This document shows positions 15,049-26,900 of a DNA stretch of 64,000 bases, piece by piece (the stretch's first letter is position 1; each line of letters begins with the position of its first letter). The stretch is from NCBI GenBank assembly GCA_025667525.1, contig CM046876.1, forward strand, positions 28,297,224-28,361,223. Direction: 5' to 3'. Under the pieces are notes generated by a model. That model made no database searches, had not been told where the DNA came from, and saw nothing but the letters and a program-made list of their open reading frames with translations. A program made the translations under genes and the position numbers. Source of the stretch: Glebionis coronaria (Eukaryota; Streptophyta; Magnoliopsida; Asterales; Asteraceae).

Positions 15049-15606
15049 CAAGGAACGAACCAAGAACATGTTAACTGAAAAATGGAATCCATTGAATCGG
15101 CTTACAATTAAGTTTAATAACATTTATGATGAATTGGCTAGCAAGTAGGGGGGACAACGAAGGGTTCATGACGCGGGTCGAAATCGCGTTTACACAACAA
15201 ACGGTTACGGAGTTTAGGCACAAGAGTGTTTGGAATTTTTTGAAAGATAAATACAAGTGGAAAAATTCCGACTCGCCATCTACGTGCCACTACCAAAGAG
15301 GTTCCCAAACTTTTCGGAACGGACGTGGTGCCTCGTCCGGATGGACTACGTCGGGTTTAAAAGAGTCAGCGTTTAACCAACTCCTCCTCTAGTTCCAGTT
15401 CAAACCTGAAAATGTTTAAAGCGATGACGGAAGAACAATATGAGTTGCATCTGAAGGCGAATATGGATATCATCGAAGCCGAGACAAAGAAGAGAATGAA
15501 ACTAATGAATTTTAAACAATTTGAGTCGGATATGAGGATGCTACAAATTGGCACTAGCAAAATGACACCAATTAACGCAAATACTGTCGAGACGAAAAAA
15601 ATATGA

Positions 15607-16978
15607 TCCGGGCTCGTTATGCATAAGTTGTTTATTTTTTTATTCCTGTCTTTTAATTTTATGGTTTTTTATTTAATGTATTTCTTTATGTAAATTTTTT
15701 TATTTTAATGAAATGTTTTTTGGTTACTATTATATGTTATTTAAGTTTTTATAATTATAAGAAGACAAACACTATGACTTACCACTTTTTCATGACTTTT
15801 TTATGACTACCGCACCTACCCAGTGCTCTAACATCTTTTCTCTTTTTATTTTAGCCTCACCACTATCACTTTTTTTATTATTCATTATTTAAAAAACCTA
15901 AATTCACTTTATTTAAATAAATACGAAATATATTACGAAATTAAAAATAAAATATATTTTTATAAACAAAATTATAAATTTAAACCTCAATACGACAAAA
16001 AAAAACCTTAAAAACTTGATGTAAATATATTTCTTAATTAAAAAAAAACTAAAAAAATAACAACCACAAAAGAGATATTTGTCTTCTTCCTAAAAGAAGT
16101 GCAACAAGCTCGATCCCTATTTTCTTTTTTCTTTTTTTATCTTTATCCGACTCATTTTTTTGGCGAAAACCTAAACGACAAGCGAAGATTCCATGATGAA
16201 ACGAGTTTGGCGAGCAATGCGAAGTCCGCCTAGGACCGGCGAGTGTGACTCGCCACCACACATGATCCGACGGAGCATTGAGGGGGCGAAAGTTTCTTTT
16301 AGAGTATCATTATTGCTTAAGAACTTAAAACACAGTATATATATGGTATTTATATAGCAAATAACAGAAATGATCAAGAATTAACATAGCCAACAAAATA
16401 ATAAAACATTTATGTTAGTAAATATATCCAAGAAAACACAAAAGTTAACACTGGAATTTTCACAAAGTTGGTATAACATTTTACAAAAGTTGACACTGGA
16501 ATTAACATAGACACAAAAGTTGACACTGGAATTTCATTTGTCTCTTGTCCCATCAATTCTAGAAAGCCACTTTATGACGTCAAAGATTCAAGTACTAGTA
16601 TATTGTTTTACTACAAACAGCATCAATCTGGTTTAAGTAGTCAAGTTTTGGTTCAAATGTTACCTAACGTTGTTTAAAAGAGACGTTTTTGTTGTGTCCC
16701 AGAACAGATACCAGGAACACCGAACTAACGTGTCCAGGGATTAGCAAATTTACGAGCACATGACTATAGCTTGAAACACCGCTACAATTTGGACATGTAC
16801 ATAAACAAGCTACTAGAGACACAAGTATGAAGGCCTATTGGCTCGACCCCTACTAGTTTAATTAAGCCTTTAAGTTTTATTGTTTAGCATCTAGGGTTTC
16901 GTCTTTGTATTATTTCTAATCCCAAATGTTTTAGTGAATTTGATAAATATATTTTCAGTATTCTCTCTTGATTCTACA
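15607..16978. other. Mostly non-coding; short direct repeats and a possible copia LTR tail
   Basis: No gene is visible. The phrase AAAGTTGACACTGGAATT recurs three times at about 16440-16535. Near 16860-16978 the sequence resembles the 3' end of a copia LTR on the plus strand, ending CTCTTGATTCTACA. A damaged primer-site-like TGGTATATATCAGAG follows at 16979. No partner LTR was found. Confidence 0.35.
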
Positions 16979-18066
16979 TGGTATATATCAGAGACATAAA
17001 CTCGTATACGGTGAGGCACCCGCGCGTTGCGGCGTTTTTTGAATGATAGTTTTTAAGTCGTATGTGGTTCATTGTATTTGCGTTGTCGGATTCATTTGGG
17101 TGCCGAGGTTGCCATCTCCGATCTGAAATAGCCAATCTGAGAATCTGCTAATACTTTCTAACTGGTAACTTGTTGCCCTTAGTAACAAAGTGGTAATTGG
17201 TGCTCTATAAATTTTTGCATGAACTTGATCGAATAGCATTGTTGTATCTTCAAATTACTGTGTTGATCTAATAATTAAAGAGGGAAGGGAGTGAATGTTC
17301 TTGTGACTTCAGATATGTACTTTGTTTGTTTATGTATAAAAAAATTGTTTATATTAAAACGTGTCGTTGGTGGATTGGGTCACGTCGTTTGAGAATAAAT
17401 AACGTTACTAACAGCGTTGGACACTGATGAAACTTTTGGAAAGCCACACCAAAATAACACTTACGTACTGGCCAAGTCCTAGGCGAAGACATGGCCTCTG
17501 GGCCGGTTACTTATGCATTTGCCTGATCCCGTGACTTCTTTGATGCACTCGAGAAAGGAAGTATCAAGTTGAAGAAAACTCCAACTTATACCATTGTTGA
17601 GCAAGAAGAGAAGACACAAATTGAAGCCGACATTGTCATTTTTTCTATTGGAAACGATAGCTTAGAGAAAGCAAAAAATATATTAGAATCGCCAACATTT
17701 GGTCAGTGGTCACTTCATTTCAGACTCTCCACGAGTCGGTCTTTACAGGTTCCTATATATAAACTCTTATGTATCCTAATATATATATTCCACAAATAAT
17801 GTAATTCCATAAATTTCATCTTGATATGATCAGGGAATGCAATTCATCCAGGGATACCGCAGCTGGGCATCATCGGATTTTCTGATGGTCTTTCAAGCCT
17901 TTACACATCAGAAATGAGGTGTAAATGGCTAGCAGGCGTTCTAGACGGTTATGTTAAATTACCAAACGGCCTGGTACAGTGATGTACTGTGCAAAGACAT
18001 GCGCCTGAATCCTTTAAGAAAAAAGCCCTCTTTGCAAACATGTTTGAAGCTCATGGTCCGGCCGAC

Positions 18067-19351
18067 CAGTGGCGGACCCAGGATTTCGTTACTGGGTATG
18101 CACACTTTTTTACTGCAGTAGAATTATTAACAAGCGTGTTTCGAATTTGGGTTCTTTGGGTCGGCTTTTTTGTGTCGGATTTTTTCGGATCAAAATTTTC
18201 AGGTCGGTTTTACGGGTCTGTCTTTTTGGGCGCGTTTGAGCATGTTTAGTTGGATTATAGTGGTAGTATTTAACTTAAATTGGTTAGGTTTAAAGAAAAG
18301 CTCGTTTCCTTCTTGTAATAACGTATAGTATTAAACAAGTTGCATAAATCGTTCGATACTAATCAGGCGGTTGGGTATCGCCAAACTATTAATCGGTTTT
18401 TCGGAGATTAATAGATGATTAATCGGATTGGATTTTTTATATATAAAATTAGTATGCTCAATTAGGCCGATTTATATCCGAATTATATCCTAGTTGGTCG
18501 ATTTATCCGGGGTTTTTTTTTTCCTTTTGATTTACCGATTTATCCCTGATTCATTCGAATTTTGACCCAAATTTTTTATCAAACCAATTAATAAGGCTGA
18601 TTGTTGAAAATCGTGACGGTTAATCCTAGCCTAACGATTTATTCTCGATTCATCACCCGCCAAGAACATTGATATTAAATTATTCCTAAACTTAGTTTTT
18701 TTATAACTACAAGTATAAAGAGAAAGTAGACCTATCCAATCTATCTAGTGCTAAAAATACATACCAAGTTTGAAAATTTTGAAACAGAAACTTCAATATT
18801 CGTGAGGAAAAAAATGAAAATAATAATACTAGAACCATGCAAGTTGTACGTTTTAACTTTTGGGCCTTTGAAATACAATTGGGCCATTTAATCATTTAAG
18901 CCACAACACATAAAACCTCATCTTCTTCCTTTTTTCTCTCTGGACCGCCGCTTCTTTGCTCAGAATTACCATGGCAGCTCTTTTTTTTTTCTCTCTTTGA
19001 TAAAAAGATAAGTTAGAAGAGAGTATGCACTACAAAATCTCTTGCATTTTATAGGGTGTGCACTCACGAGATTTTAGTGTATTTTCTTATAACATTTGAA
19101 AAAAACAAAAAAAATTACACTGATAAGAATTTCAGCTGGGTATGCACGTGCATACCCTGACTTCAAGCTAAATCCGCCCCTGTAGAAGAGAGTATGCACT
19201 ACAAAATCTCTTGCATTTTATAGGGTGTGCACTCACGAGATTTTAGTGTATTTTCTTATAACATTTGAAAAAAACAAAAAAAATTACACTGATAAGAATT
19301 TCAGCTGGGTATGCACGTGCATACCCTGACTTCAAGCTAAATCCGCCCCTG
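18067..19351. mobile_element. hAT-type non-autonomous DNA transposon (1,285 bp), 8-bp target duplication
   Basis: The left end CAGTGGCGGACCC and the complement of the right end, CAGGGGCGGATTT, are imperfect terminal inverted repeats of a common plant hAT type. Both flanks are CGGCCGAC (18059-18066 and 19352-19359), a perfect 8-bp duplication as hAT transposases make. Subterminal GGTATGCAC motifs occur near both ends. No transposase is encoded. Removing the element and one flank copy leaves the FMO frame uninterrupted at this point. Confidence 0.92.
19014..19351. repeat. Exact tandem duplication of the 169-bp right end of the hAT element
   Basis: Bases 19014-19182 and 19183-19351 appear identical by eye. 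Each starts TAGAAGAGAGTATGCAC and ends AAATCCGCCCCTG. The element therefore has two copies of its right terminal inverted repeat, an inner one at 19182 and the outer one used for insertion. Confidence 0.93.
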
Positions 19352-19383
19352 CGGCCGACTATGCTGATGACCATCATGAATAG

Positions 19384-20285
19384 ATACATTCTCCTGAATC
19401 ATCGTACAAATTTCATGCTCAAGTACAATTAGCCCGATCAGTATGTTATAACTTACATGTATTTTGAATGTATCTTTCGGGTGTTTGAGTAAAGCTTATT
19501 TATATTGGGAGTTCTGAAACAAATTAAGCTCAAGTACTTATTGGGAGTTCTGAAACAAATTAAGCTGTTTCAAATAATCTTCGGATGCCTTATTATAAAT
19601 TGATGATCACTTTATGAAATAAGTTGTTTCGAATCAGTACTTGTGCGCGAAAAACAACATACTTAAAGCAAGAGTTGCGTCTTTTAAAGAGTCTAATGAT
19701 ATCGACTTATCGTGTCAAACACGAATATACTAGTTTCTACACTGCAAAAAAATATCGTTGATCGTTTCGTGTAAGATACCATAGAATGATGTTTGTTTGA
19801 CAAATCGCGATATCGAATATGAAAATGATAGTTAAATATATTCTCTACAACTCCAAATCACTCAAAAGAGTAAACTATGAAATTTTCATACCTCATAGTA
19901 GAGGTGACAATTTTTTACTCATGGTTAATTTTTAGGTAAACATGGTTAAATTGAGAAAAGAAAAGGGTCTAAGTGGGTTTCCCTTACTATTTTAGATGGG
20001 TTTAGATGAATCAAACAAGCTCCTTATTAAAATTATAGATGAGTCTACTTGGGTCTCCTCATATGTTATATGGGTCTAGATGGGTCTCCATTTATATTAC
20101 AAATGGGTCTTGATGGGTCACCCAATAGGTCTAGTAATATCAAAAATGTTTTTTTTTTCAAATTTTTTTTACAGTCTTGTCAAATTTTCACACACTTGTT
20201 TGTTTTTTACGTCTTCACCGTTTTTCACCTTTTTTTTGTTCTTTTACGCTTTCCTCAGTACTTTTACGTTTCATCAGAAATATTA
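19384..20285. other. Non-coding; includes a TGGGTCTAGATGGGTC short repeat patch
   Basis: No gene is seen. Between about 19950 and 20135 variants of AGATGGGTCTCC/TTGATGGGTC recur five or six times. The interval then becomes T-rich and grades into the GAAAACGTG array. Confidence 0.5.
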
Positions 20286-22135
20286 CGTTTTCATAAGAAA
20301 TTTTACGTGAAAAAAGTAACAAAGGCTAGAAAAATTTACAAATACAGACAAGAGCGTGAAAAACATACGAAAACGTTAAAAAAATGACGAAAGCTTATAA
20401 AACAGATGAAAACGTCATAATTGACGAAAACTAACGAAAAAAACTAACGAGAAAAAAACGGACAAAAGGGTGAAAAACATACCAAAACGTAAGAAAATTG
20501 ACCAAAAACGGATGAATCCGTAAACATTTGACAAAGAACAAACGTAAACGTGAAAACGGAAGAAAAAGTGAAAAACGGACGAAAATGTGAAAAACATATG
20601 AAAATGTAAAACAATTGACCAAAAACATATCAAAACGTAAAAACTAGCAAAAATGTGAAAGAACATAAAAAAACGTAAAAAGAACACTATAACGTGAAAA
20701 CGGACGAAAACATGAAAAACATGCGAAAACGTAACACAATTGACCAAAAAACAGACGAAAAAGTTAAACCTAGTGAAAACGTGAAACTACACGAAAACGT
20801 AAAAAAAACTCCCAAAACGTGAAAAACGGACGAAAACGTGAAAAAAATCCGAAAACGTAAAACAGTTGACCAACAACAGACTAAAAGTTAACTCTAGGGA
20901 AAACGCGCAAAAACATAAGAAAACGTAAAAAACAGTGGAAACGTGAAACGAACGAAAACGTGAAAAACTTACTAAAACATAAAAAACAGCAAAAACGTGA
21001 AAAACGAAAGAAAACGTAAAACAATTGACCAACAACAGACGAAAAGTTGACTCTAGCGAAAACGCGCAAAAACATAAGAAAACGTAAAAAAAAGTTGGAA
21101 ACGGACGAAAACGCGAAAAACATGCGAAAACGTGAAAGACGTACGAAAACATAAAAAACAGCAAAAACGTGACAAACGGAAGAAAACGTGAAAACGTGCG
21201 AAAAAGTAAAACAGTTGACCAAAAACAGACGAAAAGTTATACCTCCCAAAAACGCGCAAAAACATAAGAAAACGTAAAAAACATGTTAGAAATGTGAAAA
21301 CGGACGAAAACGTGAAAAACATGCGAAAACATGATAAACGTACGAAATCATAAAAACAACAAAAACGTAAAAAAAACGGAAGAAAATGTGAAAAACATGC
21401 AAAAACGTAAAACAATTGACAAAAAATAGACAAAAAGTTAAACCTAGCGAAAACGTGCAAAAACATAAGGAAAAGTAAAAAATGGCCGGAAACCTGAAAA
21501 GCGCACAAAAACGTTCTCAACGTTTTCATTAATTTTGTTTCGTTTTCGTCCGTTTTCTACGTTTTCATCACGTTTCGCCAATTTTTAGGTTTTCTCATTT
21601 TTGTCCATTTTCACGTTTCCTTTCTTATGTTTTTGCGCGTTTTCGTTAGAGTTAACTTTTTGTCTGTTGATGGTCAATTGTTTTACGTTTTCGCACGTTT
21701 TTCACGTTTTCTTTCATTTTTCACAATTTGCTGTTTTTTATGTTTTCGTAAGTTTTTCACGTTTTCGCATGTTTTTCACGTTTTCATCCGTTTCACGTTT
21801 CCAACTGTTTTTTTACGTTTCTTATGTTTTTGCGCGTTTTCGCTAGAGTTAACTTTTCGTCTGTTGTTGGTCAATTGTTTTACGTTTTCGCATATTTTTC
21901 ACGTTTTCTTCCGTTTTTCACGTTTTTTATGTTTTCGTAAGTTTTTCAGGTTTTCACATGTTTTTCACGTTTTCGTCCGTTTTCACGTTTCCAACTGTTT
22001 TTTTACGTTTTCTTATGTTTCTGCGCGTTTCCGCTAGAGTTAACTTGTAGTTTGTTGTTGGTCAACTGTTTGACGTTTTCGCATGTTTTTCACGTTTTCG
22101 TCCTTTTTTCACTTTTTCATCCGTGTTCACGTTTA
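20286..22135. repeat. GAAAACGTGAAAAAC-type repeat array with inverted arms
   Basis: From about 20286 to 21520 the plus strand is built from short variants of CGAAAACGTGAAAAACG. From about 21530 to 22135 it is built from their complement (TTTTCACGTTTTCG). A longer unit marked by AAACAATTGACCAACAACAG recurs at about 20493, 20614, 20740, 20865, 21024, 21214 and 21415. Its complement recurs at about 21667, 21865 and 22055. Spacings are 120-200 bp. Open frames across it are Phe/Val/Arg-rich low-complexity artefacts, not genes. Confidence 0.88.
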
Positions 22136-22492
22136 CGTTTGTTGATAACTCTCATTATGATGCTATGTTTTCTTTTTTTAGCACATTATTTTTAAGCCAA
22201 TTTTTTCAGTTATTTCATTTACAATCAAAAAAAAAGATATCATTATTTTCGTCAATTTAATTTTTTATTTTTTTAAGTCATTACAAATCATTCTCTACCA
22301 ATAATATTGAAAGAAATATCCTCATGTATTTTTCTTTTGTAATTAACTTAGTTTTAAAACCCACGCACGCACAAAGATTGAACATAAACGATAAAATAAA
22401 TAATAATTTTATTTATAAATTCATGTATATTATATATGTTTCTTATGAACATCTAATGTTTATATGTTTGATTATTTTGTTGTTTAAGTGTG
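22136..22492. other. AT-rich non-coding flank of Copia-2
   Basis: No gene or recognisable repeat is seen. The last five bases, GTGTG, are the left target duplication of Copia-2. The same flank continues at 34589. Confidence 0.6.
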
Positions 22493-22957
22493 TGTTGGGT
22501 CTACTAGATGTAGATCTTGCAGCCTGTCAGGACCGGTGAATGACTTCTGTAATCACAAGTCAAATCACAAAGAGACTCTATACACAATATGAATGTAGAA
22601 TATAAATATAAACAAGAGAAACAGAATAACTATAAAGACTTGATCCTTTCTAAGGATTTCTAATATTGATAAAGACTAGAACTACGTTTTGTGAAGGTGT
22701 GTCTAACCCTTCTGCCTAAGGTTCCTTTTATACTACAAGGAAACCCTAATACATCATTAATGAAAACGTGTAAAATTGATATGCATACCCTTTCCTAACA
22801 TATCTCATGCATATCCTAACAGAATATTAAGTAAATAATAAAGTTTGACTTCGACTAGGACCAGGAGCAGGACTTGCTCCCACTACGACTAGGACTAGGA
22901 GGAACTACATACCTCCTAGTCTACCTATTACATATAACTATTACAATGGTCCTAACA
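22493..22957 (-). repeat. 3' LTR of Copia-2 (465 bp)
   Basis: Direct repeat of 34126-34583, bounded on the left by GTGTG and on the right by the polypurine tract. It should supply the polyadenylation region of the element RNA. Confidence 0.95.
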
Positions 22958-22970
22958 ATCCTCCCCTAAA
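22958..22970 (-). other. Polypurine tract of Copia-2
   Basis: The minus strand reads TTTAGGGGAGGAT directly before TGTTAGGACC of the 3' LTR. This is the plus-strand DNA primer. The same tract occurs at 43959-43971 in the 25-bp-core element. Confidence 0.9.
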
Positions 22971-23149
22971 CTTGAATTTGACCTGTTGAGTTCAAGTTTC
23001 CTAGAAAACGTGCAAAGAAAGCCCGAGGATTGTATCAGCAAAACAAATAGCAGAATCAACAAGATAAGAATTAGAAGAACAGCCGCATGAAACACTAGAA
23101 GCTTCTCCAAAGCTTGTAACAAATCAGCATCAGGTTGAATCTTTTCAGC

Positions 23150-23640
23150 AACATGAGCAGATTTGATGAGCCTTTACCAAGTAGCTGCTCGCTCTTGGGC
23201 TAGCTAGTCATTCTGGTGGAATAAGCATCACCCTGGGAGACTAGAACCCAGCCCAACTCTTAGAACGTGAATCAATGGTGAGTGGGAGTACCCTGATAAT
23301 TTTAGGCAAACCATCACAGCCGTCAACGGATTTGATGCGTCTTTACCAGAAGCCGTACCCCTCTGGACTCGCCAACTCTTAGCAATGAAGCATCAGTGAG
23401 TTGAACACCCTATAGCTTTAAGCAAGCTGTTACAGCTATCAACGGATTTAATAAGATCTTTACCAAGAGCCGTACCCCCTTGGATTAGCCACTTTTCAGT
23501 CCAAGACTATGGCAAGTGAAAACCATCCAGTTTTGGGTAACCTGGCAACCATCAACGGATTTGATAATCACACCAGGAGCCGTACCCTCAAGGTGAATCA
23601 ACTTTTTCTTGTCGATGAGACATGGTAAGTTGAGAACCAT
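23150..23640 (-). repeat. Imperfect direct repeats in the Copia-2 3' region
   Basis: A phrase close to ATCAACGGATTTGAT, then TTTACCAAGAGCCGTACCC and a GTGAGTTGA-like piece, recurs at about 23156 (partial), 23321, 23438 and 23550. Units are roughly 110-165 bp. The block lies between the additional ORF and the polypurine tract. Confidence 0.75.
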
Positions 23641-23918
23641 TTGTTGTGTGGACCACGTCCAACACCAGGGAAAACCAAGTACCAGAACCAACTCAAACCA
23701 GGAACCACATTCTTAAACAGCCAAGGGATATTATGTACAAGTATAAAAGCTACACTGTGTTAAAGTATAAGCAGATATTATATAAAAAGAATTTTTCTTT
23801 TTTTTTTCTTTTTTTTTTAACTATAAAGAAGAAAATTCACCAATCACTGTACATTTTGGTGAAAAGAATCAAAATAAGAATAAAAATTCAAAGTATAAAC
23901 ACTTACAACCCAGTCACC

Positions 23919-26900
23919 TTACATACCAGAAGCTGCCTTCTTATCCGCTAGCAACCGTGCTTGAATACCCTCCACCAAAGATGTAGCCATACTCGACTCA
24001 TTCCCAGAAGGAGCAGTAGAAATCTGCAAGTGACTTGCCAACATTGCTTCCATGGAAGAAATAGTCAAAGGATACTCAACATCCGTCAACATAAACACCA
24101 CATGACCAGAACCTAATTCCAACACATGAACTCCACATCCAGCATAAAGCTTCCAACGAATAATCTCCCATTGCATTTGATCCTTCCATACGCCCAAAGG
24201 AGTAGCAGATGGAGGAGGATCCAACATCAGCTTGAGATCTGCCCAAAGACGGATACCAGGCCAGGAAGACACCGCCATGGGGTTAAACGGCATACTAGAA
24301 TCAACAAGCCCAAACAACGCCATAAGATCCATACGGTCAGCCCACGATAACACACCCTGCAATCCCGTGACCATTCGCACAGTCCCATCACTCAAAGTAA
24401 TCCTATGGGAGACGCCACCAGGAAGTGTTGTAGACCTCTCAACCGTATAACCCGTAATGCTTCCATTGCCCAACGGTAAGTCAGAATCGCTATCCGAAGC
24501 TGCATCAATTAAGTTCTCAGGATCACGCTTCTCAAAAGGAACTGATTTACCGCGGCGAACACGACGAGTAAGTTTCTGGCGAGTGGAACGTCGAGGCGTG
24601 GAAGCCGAAGGAGTTGATTCAACCTTCACCGTAACTTCAGCAATAGCAGGAGAAGCAGTAGAAGTAGACTCATGAACATGTCCACCCAAAGTACCACTAG
24701 GAGCTGCATCAGAAGTAGGATTAGGTTGTGTTGCAGGAACTTGTGGTGATGAAGATGGCACATCCGAGGTAGCAGCAGTAGATATGGGGGGGATCAACAA
24801 ACGTGCTAGCAGGAACATGGGTGGTGGTAGGAGTAACAAAGATGGTAGTAGCAGGACCAGTAGTAGAACCAATAGGAGCAACCAAGGGTGTAGTAGAAGG
24901 ACCAACAAAAGCAGCACCAGAACCAGAAGGACTACCATCAGAACCAGGAGTGGGTACAGACGAAGGAGCAGTAGAAGCAGCAGGCATAGAAGCAGTCACA
25001 CCACGAGGATGGTAAATAAATCTTTCCGGAATAGGTTGACTCTGACGCTTCACCATCTTCTCATAAAGGACCTTAAGCTCATCAAATGTCAAAGCTCTCA
25101 CCCGAGCCCAAGACCACGGAGCATTGAAATGAGCAGCAGATTGATATTTTACATAACGTTGCATCTGCTGGCGCTGCTCAGTCCGAGAAAGAGGTCTGTT
25201 CCTTCGCTGTTTCTTGAGTTCTTCAGCAAGAGTCAACTGATGCTTACGCATCATCACCATAGCACGCGGAATACAATTGTGTTCATCAACATCATCACCC
25301 AACAGATCTTTAAACTGAGCATAATCCCGAGTGAGAACAGTCAACACTTGCATCCATTCACCATCAGTCCATTGCATAGCATCATGCTAAATTTGCGCAC
25401 GCCTTCGCTCACGGAGCTCTTCCTCAGCAGCTCTATCCTCCTCATCAATCTCAGCCTGAACCCGACGAGCAGCCTCTTCACCAAGTCTGTCTTCTTCAAG
25501 CTGTTGACGAGAGCGCTTGCGGGTGGGAGATGGAGAATCAGTCATTGGAGCTTTTCCCTTCGGATCATTAGAGGGACCAGCATGAGAACCAGCAGCAGCA
25601 TCAGAATCACCACCCATAGAAGGGGGAATAGCACTAGAAGAAGGAGCATTGGAGGACATTGGAGGACCAGGCAGATCATCATAAACTTTATCAGCAAAGG
25701 CAGCCTTTGCCAGCAACGTCAAGCCATCCTCAACATTCTACGCGCCCTCATCCTCAGAATCTGAAAGAACCACATGCTTCTTGCGACGACGTTGTTGATT
25801 CTCCAATACCTTTATACGATCGGCCAGAGGAAGAACAAACTCCCTTGTGAGCTTCCGATGTTGGTTCAAGTCAGCTTCCAAACAAGTCATCCTCTCATGG
25901 TACCTGTGCATAAGATCTAACAAAGATGTCAGTGTAGTAGGCTCCTCCGCCTGCCCACCAAGAGAACTTGGATCAGGGAAAGCATCACAGGAGCCTGAAG
26001 CAACATTGGGGTCAACCTGTGGAGAACTAGCAGCAAACGGGATATCAGTCGAGTGTGGGGCAGGGCTAGGAGGTGGAGTCTCCACAAATGGAGACTAGTG
26101 TGGAATGGAGGAAGGACCAGCCTTGGAAGGGGATGGTTTTTCAACCACCACTTCCTCAACTAGCTCCTCCTCTACCACAGGAATGTCACCACCAGTAGGA
26201 GCCTCCTCCTCCTCCATTGGGTCATCATCTAACACAACCAACTCAGGAGCCTCCTCCTCCTGACCTATAGGACCCTGAGCCAACCCCATCATGGCTTCAG
26301 TCAGGGGCCTCCAATCCCCAGTAAACCCATTCATCATGTTGTAATACACTTTCGCTGTTAGTTTAGATGGTACATGCTCAGCCCTATCACGTGGAATGCA
26401 AACAAGTATTTGTTGAATAAACCTAGGGTACATAAGAAATTTCTTCCTAGAACCAGCAGTTGACAACTTACTCGCCATCCCCTCAAATAGATAATGAGAA
26501 AAATTAAACACTCTACCCTGGGCTAAACATATAAGACCAGTAGCCAAAGGAGTAGGGAACGCATCCCAACTCCCCGACTTGGGACTCATACAATGGATTA
26601 AATAGTGAACCAGAAGCTTCCACTGAGGGGAAAACCTATTCTTTTGGAAGTTAAACTTCCCCCCATGTTCATAACCTATGGCAGCCATACCCTCTAATAC
26701 TTCCGAATTGGGAAGTGATACAACACCCCCCTCATCCTGAAGATGAAGAGAAGAGCGAATAGACGCTTCAGTTACCACATAAGCACGCCCATCTATGGTA
26801 GCATGGAGTGCTCGTGGACGTCCCGCCACATTCACAAGCTCAGCAGACGCCCAAAATTGACGTACCACACTATCATATATGGTAGGACAAACAGTAAATG

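Larger units (their letters stand above)
11687..15606 (+). pseudogene. Myb-like / NAM-associated-type gene interrupted by an LTR element
   Basis: Left part (11687-12208): a Ser/Asn/Gln-rich N-terminus (SNQIPGSSSNPNNNQGTSSN), then, after a frame change, a RNFWTQAKELLLSKGYIEVS segment ending in FWYKVLSVYTTQ. Right part (15049-15606): RTKNMLTEKWNPLNRLTIKF, GFMTRVEIAFTQQTVTEFRH, SVWNFLKDKYKWK, and a C-terminal helix-rich KANMDIIEAETKKRMKLMNF tail ending at TGA 15605. This layout is typical of plant Myb/SANT-like proteins with a NAM-associated C-terminal domain, often linked to PIF/Harbinger transposons or their domesticated relatives. A stop after LASK (15146) and frame changes indicate decay besides the insertion. 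The DNA-binding role is inferred. Confidence 0.6.
17524..19383 (+). pseudogene. Flavin-containing monooxygenase (plant FMO-like) C-terminal pseudogene, split by a hAT element
   Basis: The frame reads DFFDALEKGSIKLKKTPTY, then IEADIVIFSIGNDSLEKAKN and ILESPTF, matching the late part of plant FMOs. An intron-like gap runs from ACAG/GT at about 17749 to an AG near 17834. The second exon reads [20 protein letters not shown] and [14 protein letters not shown]. About 40 family residues appear deleted between KLPN and [14 protein letters not shown]. The end FANMFEAHGPAD resumes after the transposon as YADDHHE and a TAG at 19381. There are at least two frameshifts (end of exon 1, start of exon 2). 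The FAD- and NADPH-binding N-terminus is absent. Intact relatives oxidise small nitrogen- or sulfur-containing molecules. This copy should be inactive. Confidence 0.8.

Noticed and set aside
17005..17040. CCCGCGCGTTGCGGCG motif as a possible Helitron end
   Set aside because: Such text occurs at some plant repeat ends, but there is no paired terminus, hairpin plus CTRR end, or AT target site that I can show.
21053..21529. Long Phe/Val-rich open frames across 20049-22037 on both strands
   Set aside because: They follow directly from the GAAAACGTG repeat in whichever frame lacks stops. Composition is extreme, several frames are open at once, and no domain is present.
24784..25764. A 326-codon plus-strand open frame antisense to the additional ORF
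   Set aside because: It is Arg/Ser/Thr low-complexity sequence, the mirror of the Pro/Ser-rich minus-strand protein. The minus frame has recognisable domains and fits the element's order.
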